Both the position numbers and the translations under genes were made by a program. The notes under the pieces are model-generated. The model did no database searches. It was not told the DNA's origin and saw only the letters and a program-made list of their open reading frames with translations. Shown piece after piece: positions 59,236-64,000 of a DNA stretch of 64,000 nt; position 1 is the stretch's first letter, and every line of letters starts with the position of its first letter. The stretch is taken from positions 2,542,001-2,606,000 of the forward strand of contig CM060493.1 in the NCBI GenBank assembly GCA_030544225.1. Reading direction: 5' to 3'. The DNA is from Skeletonema marinoi (Eukaryota > Bacillariophyta > Thalassiosirophyceae > Thalassiosirales > Thalassiosiraceae).

Positions 59236-60198
59236 ATGGTAACAAAGATCATTACTCGTCGCATTATTTCATCGGTGAAGAGATCATCCGCGGCGGAAGA
59301 TTCAAACCGGGGCGACGACGAGGACAACAATAAGAGAAATAACACACAAGGTGATAATTCTGACGACGATGATAAATATCATCGCAATGAGGGTGAAGAA
59401 AATCAGCTTGCCAAGAAGTTGAAGGGCTGTCAAAATAAAGCCGCAGATGGAATCTTTGATGGCCATTCATACCATGATGTGTTTTTTCGCTGCAAACCGA
59501 ATGATGACACAACAGCAGAAGATGACGGAAAAGCAGCGGACGTTTGCCGAAATATTAATTCTAGCTGCACTAAAAAGAAGAATCGTATAGATTTGACGGG
59601 TGTTCCACCACAACTGCCAATCAAAAGCAGCAGGAACGGCACTTCAATGTACCAAGGGGTGTACCTCCATAAAGCCACGAAGAAATGGAGAGCGCAGATC
59701 AGGATTGATGGAAAGAAACACACCATTGGCTATTATGATACTGATAGAGAAGCTGCAGTTGATTATGCACGTGCGGTATTTAAATACGAGGCGGGGAAAG
59801 TCAATGCACCTAGGAAGAGGGGGCAACAAAAGTTTATCGATTTGAGTGATGTTCCAGCACAGCCGCCAATCCTCAAAAGCATCGGTATGGGTGCCACTTC
59901 AAAGTACAGAGGGGTGTACTTCCATAAAGCCACGAACAAATGGAGGGCACGGATTGAGATTGACGGAAAGCGTCGCTACATTGGCACTTATGCTACCGAA
60001 GAAGATGCTGCTGTCGACTATGCTCGCGCGATGTTCAAGTACAATAAAAAGAGAAAGCCGTTCCCTCCTCTTGAGCCCTTGCCCGATCCCAAAGAAATGG
60101 AGGAGAGAAATCGCAAAGCCCTAGCTTATGTAATGATGTCTGATCAGGACATAGAAAAGGTGAAACGTCAGTGGAGAGAGACGAGCCAAGCTGCTTGA
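59236..60198 (+). CDS. AP2-domain protein 3, two AP2 domains, 320 aa
   Basis: It starts at ATG 59236 (MVTKIITRRIISSVKRSSAA). An Asp/Asn-rich stretch is followed by the family module (KLKGCQNKAADGIFDGHSYH, DVFF). Linker IDLTGVPPQLPI leads to AP2 domain 1 (~136-184, TSMYQGVYLHKATKKWRAQI ... YYDTDREAAVDYARAV). Linker IDLSDVPAQPPI leads to domain 2 (~221-269, TSKYRGVYFHKATNKWRARI ... TYATEEDAAVDYARAM). The end KEMEERNRKALAYVMMSDQD, KVKRQW is complete. It is the most complete member and is the template for judging AP2 genes 1 and 4. It converges on the C2H2 gene at 60390, forming the AP2/C2H2 pair that is duplicated to the right. Confidence 0.88.
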   Translation: MVTKIITRRIISSVKRSSAAEDSNRGDDEDNNKRNNTQGDNSDDDDKYHRNEGEENQLAKKLKGCQNKAADGIFDGHSYHDVFFRCKPNDDTTAEDDGKAADVCRNINSSCTKKKNRIDLTGVPPQLPIKSSRNGTSMYQGVYLHKATKKWRAQIRIDGKKHTIGYYDTDREAAVDYARAVFKYEAGKVNAPRKRGQQKFIDLSDVPAQPPILKSIGMGATSKYRGVYFHKATNKWRARIEIDGKRRYIGTYATEEDAAVDYARAMFKYNKKRKPFPPLEPLPDPKEMEERNRKALAYVMMSDQDIEKVKRQWRETSQAA

Positions 60199-60389
60199 GA
60201 GAAGTAACATTGTATGATATGATAACCAGGATGGGTCAAGAGTCAAAGATAATGCACAAAATATATATGCAGCAGTGAGATAGATGCAGTAATCATGTAT
60301 CAGATGTTGAGCCAAGGCCACAAAGTCAAACTTCAGTAATATGACGTAGTTGCAGCTTATCTATAATATCCGGTTAATCTGTCTTAAAC

Positions 60390-61184
60390 TTACCAATGAT
60401 ATGTTGCATTTTTGTGCTGGTTCAGAGCATTTATCGAACTGAACTCTTTGTAACAGAAATCGCACTGGAAGACGTGGACTGCTTGAAAGTGCTGATTCTT
60501 CGCATGAACATTGACAAACACTTGATGGCACACTTGACATGTGCAACGTTGACGCTGCTCGGCCGCTTCTCTTGCTTGCTGAATTCGTCGATTAGCTTTT
60601 TGCCGTTGACGTTCAGCTTCTTCAAACTCATGTGTACGCGCATCCTTCTTAATCTTCATCTCCAAAGCATGCTTTGCTCGTTCATCGTCGAACACTTTCA
60701 GCTTTTTGAGCATCATCAATTTCTTTTCGGCCATCTTTTCCTCCTCCTTTTCATGCTCAATTAACTTGTTTCGGTAATCTGCTTCCTCGTCGATATATTC
60801 TACTTCACTGTATCCGCTGCGATTAGCACGCTCTTCTATCTTGGGTCGTTTCTTGTACTTGTACCCCTTTCCAGTGTGAACTCTAGGATTTTGCATTATT
60901 TCCCTCAGCTCCTCATTTGAACATCTCCTCCGAAATAGTTGTGTAGCTCCTTGAGAAGGATGGTTCAACGCAGTACCAACTGTCCTTGTTGTGTAATACA
61001 CGTTGATGCGCTCGTTTGCATCTGTCTGGAAAGAAATCACTCTGCTGCCTTCATTGATCATGATTTCTTTCAACTCGAATGCTGCAGCCATACCACGTAC
61101 AAATTCAATGCTCCATCCTTCTTCTTCATCATCATTATTTGATAGAGTACTACCTCTTGCCGAGGTGGCGTAGACTCTCATCAT
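60390..61184 (-). CDS. C2H2 zinc-finger protein with coiled coil, 264 aa (copy 1, N terminus altered)
   Basis: It starts at ATG 61184 (MMRVYATSARGSTLSNNDDE). RRRCSNEELREIMQNPRVHT is followed by a charged coiled coil (~130-205, Lys/Glu/Arg-rich, IEHEKEEEKMAEKKLMM). Two C2H2 fingers close the protein: C-x2-C-x12-H-x4-H (CQVCHQVFVNVHAKNQH...H) and C-x2-C-x12-H-x5-H (CDFCYKEF...H). Copy 2 extends further upstream (YRVAGKEGWVFDNRGD). Here that sequence is present but cut by a deletion of about 75 bases near 61245, so the start is shorter or the gene is damaged. The stop follows a GTAAGT-like sequence, leaving a possible intron at the end. Nucleic-acid or protein binding is likely. Confidence 0.75.
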   Translation of the reverse strand: MMRVYATSARGSTLSNNDDEEEGWSIEFVRGMAAAFELKEIMINEGSRVISFQTDANERINVYYTTRTVGTALNHPSQGATQLFRRRCSNEELREIMQNPRVHTGKGYKYKKRPKIEERANRSGYSEVEYIDEEADYRNKLIEHEKEEEKMAEKKLMMLKKLKVFDDERAKHALEMKIKKDARTHEFEEAERQRQKANRRIQQAREAAEQRQRCTCQVCHQVFVNVHAKNQHFQAVHVFQCDFCYKEFSSINALNQHKNATYHW

Positions 61185-61865
61185 TACATTGTCACCTCTG
61201 TTATCGAAAACCCATCCTTCTTTGCCAGCTACCCTGTAACTGTAAGGTCTTGCAGTCCATCAATATCAATCGGGAGTCGTCTCATTGCAATGCCGACACT
61301 ATTCATCACTAGAAGGGTCCAATTTTCATCCACAATTGGGATTTGAATTTGATGAACACAGTTCGAAGAGCAAGCAAGGAAGTATTGTAAGACGGGCTCG
61401 CTATCATCCATCCACCATGTGTCCTTGTTCTGGCGAAACTTCGTTCCGACATGAAGATACCAGTCTTCAAAATGAGGAGAAAGGAGAATGAAAGCAAGGC
61501 CACCGCCACCTGACCACCTGCCTCGGTTAAGTACAATAGCGCTCCTCGTCGCTGCGCTGAAACAACTGCAATCTCTTTGTTACTTGCTGCTTGTAAGATA
61601 TAAAAACCTTCAATACCCCCGAATACATTCCAAGTCCATCATGATCATCTTTCTTGGCTTTTTGTTTCAAGTGACAACTGCAACCCTGACTGTGGCTGAT
61701 GATGTATTCTGACTGACTGTAGTCAGGAGACGGGCAACGGTCAGGAGACGGAAGATGGTCAGAAGCAATCTAACCACGTCTCATGTGGCCATTAATTCTG
61801 GTTGAAGAGGCTGAACGAAGGTGCTCATTATCACAGGAAGCTTCACATAATAAACATCCCAAAGT
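61185..61865. other. Upstream region of C2H2 copy 1 and AP2 gene 4
   Basis: 681 bases. The minus-strand frame to 61411 (ENWTLLVMNSVGIAMRRLPI) belongs to the lost N-terminal part of the C2H2 protein. The last ~75 bases repeat the promoter of AP2 gene 3. Confidence 0.5.
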
Positions 61866-62693
61866 ATGGTGACAAAGATCATTACTCGTATTCGTCGCAT
61901 TTCATCGGTGAAGAGATCATCCGCGGCGGAAGATTCAAACCGGGGCGACGACGAGGACAACAATAAGAGAAATAACACACAAGGTGATAATTCTAACGAC
62001 GATGATAAATATCATCGCAATGAGGGTGAAGAAAATCAGCTTGCCAAGAAGTTGAAGGGCTGTCAAAATAAAGCCGAAGATGGAGGGACGATCTGTGATA
62101 ATGGCCACTCATACCATGATTTGTTTTTTCGCTACAAACCGAACGATGACACAACATCAGAAGATGACGGAAAAGCAGCGGACGTTTGCCGAAACACCAA
62201 TTCTAGCTGCACTAAAAAGAAGAATCGTATAGATTTGACGGGTGTTCCACCAAAGCTGCCAATCTTAAGCAACGGGAAGGGCACTTCGAAATACCAAGGT
62301 GCGTCATTCCATAAAGCCTCGAACAAATGGAGGGCGCAGGTCAAGATCGATGGGAAGCAACACTGCATTGGCTTGTATGATAATGAAAAAGAAGCTGCTG
62401 TCGATTATGCACGTGCGGTATTTAAATACGAGGCGGGGAAAGTCAATGCACCTAGGAAGAGGGGGCAACAAAATACTATAGATTTGACCGATGTTCCAGC
62501 ACAGCCGCCAATCCTCAAAAGCATCGGTATGGGTGCCACTTCAAAGTACAGAGGGGTGTACCTCCATAAACTCAAGAAATGGAGTGCACGGATTATGATT
62601 GATGGAAAGCAGCACCATATTGGCTGTTATGCTAATGAAGAAGATGCTGCTGTCGACTATGCTCGCGCGGTGTTCAAGTACAATAAAAGCTAA
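61866..62693 (+). CDS. AP2-domain protein 4, two AP2 domains, 275 aa, C-terminally shortened
   Basis: It starts at ATG 61866 (MVTKIITRIRRISSVKRSSA). It is a duplicate of AP2 gene 3: the same Asp/Asn stretch, module KLKGCQNKAEDGG...HSYHDLFF, domain 1 (~140-188, SKYQGASFHKASNKWRAQVK) and domain 2 (~225-272, SKYRGVYLHKLKKWSARIMI, CYANEEDAAVDYARAV). The frame ends at KYNKS, just after domain 2. The usual KEMEERHRRALAYSIMSD end is still readable downstream in another frame, so a small insertion near 62687 removed about 45 residues. Both DNA-binding domains are intact, so the protein may still be active. Its partner C2H2 gene follows tail to tail. Confidence 0.82.
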   Translation: MVTKIITRIRRISSVKRSSAAEDSNRGDDEDNNKRNNTQGDNSNDDDKYHRNEGEENQLAKKLKGCQNKAEDGGTICDNGHSYHDLFFRYKPNDDTTSEDDGKAADVCRNTNSSCTKKKNRIDLTGVPPKLPILSNGKGTSKYQGASFHKASNKWRAQVKIDGKQHCIGLYDNEKEAAVDYARAVFKYEAGKVNAPRKRGQQNTIDLTDVPAQPPILKSIGMGATSKYRGVYLHKLKKWSARIMIDGKQHHIGCYANEEDAAVDYARAVFKYNKS

Positions 62694-63050
62694 AGAGAAG
62701 GCCGTTCTCTCCTCTTGAGCCCTTGCCCGATCCCGATCCCAAAGAAATGGAGGAGAGACATCGTAGAGCCCTAGCTTATTCGATAATGTCTGACCACAGG
62801 ACGGAGAAAAGGTGAAACGTTAGTGAAGAGAGACGAGCCAAGAGCTGCTTGAGAGAAGTAACAGTAACATTATATGATATGATAACCAGGATGGGTCAAG
62901 AAGTCAAAGATAACGCACAAAATATATATGCAGCAGTGAGATAGATGCAGTAATCATGTATCAGATGTGGAGCCAAGGCCACAGAGTCAAACTTCAGTAA
63001 TATGACGTAGTTGCAGCTTATCTATAATATCCGGTTAATCTGTCTTAAAC
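62694..63050. other. Convergent intergenic region
   Basis: 357 bases equivalent to 60199-60389 plus the lost AP2 C-terminal codons. It carries the shared GATATGATAACCAGGATGGG. No other gene. Confidence 0.5.
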
Positions 63051-64000
63051 TTACCAATGATACGTTGCATTTTTGTGCTGGTTCAGAGCATTCATCGAAC
63101 TGAACTCTTTGTAACAGAAATCGCACTGGAAGACGTGGACTGCTTGAAAGTGCTGATTCTTCGCATGAACATTGACAAACACTTGATGGCACACATGACA
63201 TGTGCAACGTTGACGCTGCTCGGCCGCTTCTCTTGCTTGCTGAATTTGTCGATTAGCTTCTTGCCGTTGACGTTCAGCTTCTTCAAACTCATGTGTACGC
63301 GCATCCTTCTTAATCTTCATCTCCAAAGCATGCTTTGCTCGTTCATCGTCGAACACTTTCAGCTTTTTGAGCATCGTCAATTTCTTTTCGGCTATCTTTT
63401 CCTCCTCCTTTTCATGCTCAATTAACTTGTTTCGGTAATCTGCCTCCTCGTCGATGTATTCTACTTCACTGTATCCGCTGCGATTAGCACACTCTTCTAT
63501 CTTGGGTCGTTTCTTGTACCCCTTTCCAGTGTGAACTCTAGGGTTTTGCATTATTTCCCTCAACTCCTCATTTGAACATCGCCTCCGAAATAGTTGTGTA
63601 GCTCCTTGAGAAGGATGGTTCAACGCAATACCAACTGTCCTTGTTGTGTAATACACGTTGATGCGCTCATTTGCATCTGTCTGGAAAGAAATCACTCTGC
63701 TGCCTTCATTGATCATGATTTCTTTCAACTCGAATGCTGCAGCCATACCACGTACAAATTCAATGCTCCATCCTTCTTCTTCATCATCATTATTTGATAG
63801 AGTACTACCTCTTGCCGAGGTGGCGTAGACTCTCATCACATTGTCACCTCTGTTATCGAAAACCCATCCTTCTTTGCCAGCTACCCTGTAAAACGTTGTT
63901 CCTTGTGCGGACTTGATTTTCTTGTCACATCTGACCATTTCCCCGGGATTGAATAGTGTTGAGGTCTTGCAGTCCTGTCTATCTATCGGGAGTCGCCTCA
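63051..64000 (-). CDS. C2H2 zinc-finger protein with coiled coil, copy 2, partial (runs off the right edge)
   Basis: An ATG at 63938 (MVRCDKKIKSAQGTTFYRVA) gives 295 residues, but the frame stays open to the edge (LPIDRQDCKTSTLFNPGEMV), so the true start is outside. Order: FYRVAGKEGWVFDNRGDN, then RRRCSNEELREIMQNPRVHT, a charged coiled coil, and two C2H2 fingers (CHVCHQVFVNVHAKNQH, CDFCYKEFSSMNALNQH) ending NATYHW. It is nearly the same as copy 1. The GWVFD block recalls short repeats found in other diatom proteins of unknown role. It is more complete than copy 1 and is probably the working member of the pair. Confidence 0.78.
   Translation of the reverse strand, partial: RRLPIDRQDCKTSTLFNPGEMVRCDKKIKSAQGTTFYRVAGKEGWVFDNRGDNVMRVYATSARGSTLSNNDDEEEGWSIEFVRGMAAAFELKEIMINEGSRVISFQTDANERINVYYTTRTVGIALNHPSQGATQLFRRRCSNEELREIMQNPRVHTGKGYKKRPKIEECANRSGYSEVEYIDEEADYRNKLIEHEKEEEKIAEKKLTMLKKLKVFDDERAKHALEMKIKKDARTHEFEEAERQRQEANRQIQQAREAAEQRQRCTCHVCHQVFVNVHAKNQHFQAVHVFQCDFCYKEFSSMNALNQHKNATYHW

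Overview
This is nuclear DNA from a eukaryote, most likely a centric, thalassiosiroid-type diatom. The evidence: short GT-AG introns of about 75 to 125 bases, small intergenic gaps, BspA-type leucine-rich-repeat (LRR) proteins, arrays of WRKY19-type Cys/His zinc-finger repeats, small multi-AP2 proteins, Ty1/copia-like (CoDi-type) LTR elements, and low-complexity Gln/Asn/Asp-rich proteins. The species call is inference. No bacterial, organellar or viral-genome features are seen. Several reading frames open upstream of any ATG, and I moved those starts to the first plausible ATG.

Layout. 0-20 kb holds mostly single-copy genes: an LRR protein, two zinc-finger-repeat proteins (10 and 7 repeats), a PH-like protein, a secreted beta-helix protein (2 exons), the catalytic subunit of protein phosphatase 4 (2 exons), a four-exon single-pass membrane protein and the ER exchange factor SEC12/PREB. 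Between the phosphatase and the membrane protein lies a 2.9 kb gene-free palindromic element. 20-38.8 kb is a dense, rearranged cluster of four local gene families: coiled-coil proteins (CC, five of the six copies), a 166-172 residue unknown protein, LRR proteins and zinc-finger-repeat proteins. Two blocks with the same four-gene order (about 26.0-30.8 and 34.0-38.8 kb) lie as a large inverted duplication. 38.9-42.9 kb is a young LTR retroelement with target-site duplication. 45.2-47.7 kb is a large Gln-rich putative nuclear regulator. 49-56 kb has the sixth CC gene, another LRR gene, a TA-flanked MITE, and an LRR gene destroyed by a very young LTR element plus a captured piece of the same family. 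56.4-64 kb has four AP2 genes and two C2H2 genes, the last two pairs forming a direct tandem duplication of about 2.65 kb that runs off the right edge.

How the parts relate. The core genes (PP4 catalytic subunit, SEC12) are housekeeping genes with no obvious functional link to their neighbours. The rest reads as a fast-evolving accessory cluster in which whole gene cassettes have been copied, inverted, broken and invaded by DNA transposons, MITEs and LTR elements. The strongest candidates for something undescribed are the six-member CC family with its invariant tail motif, the recurring tail-to-tail LRR/zinc-finger pairing with a shared 3-prime module, the conserved N-terminal module of the AP2 proteins, and the unclassified foldback element. 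Their functions cannot be read from sequence alone.
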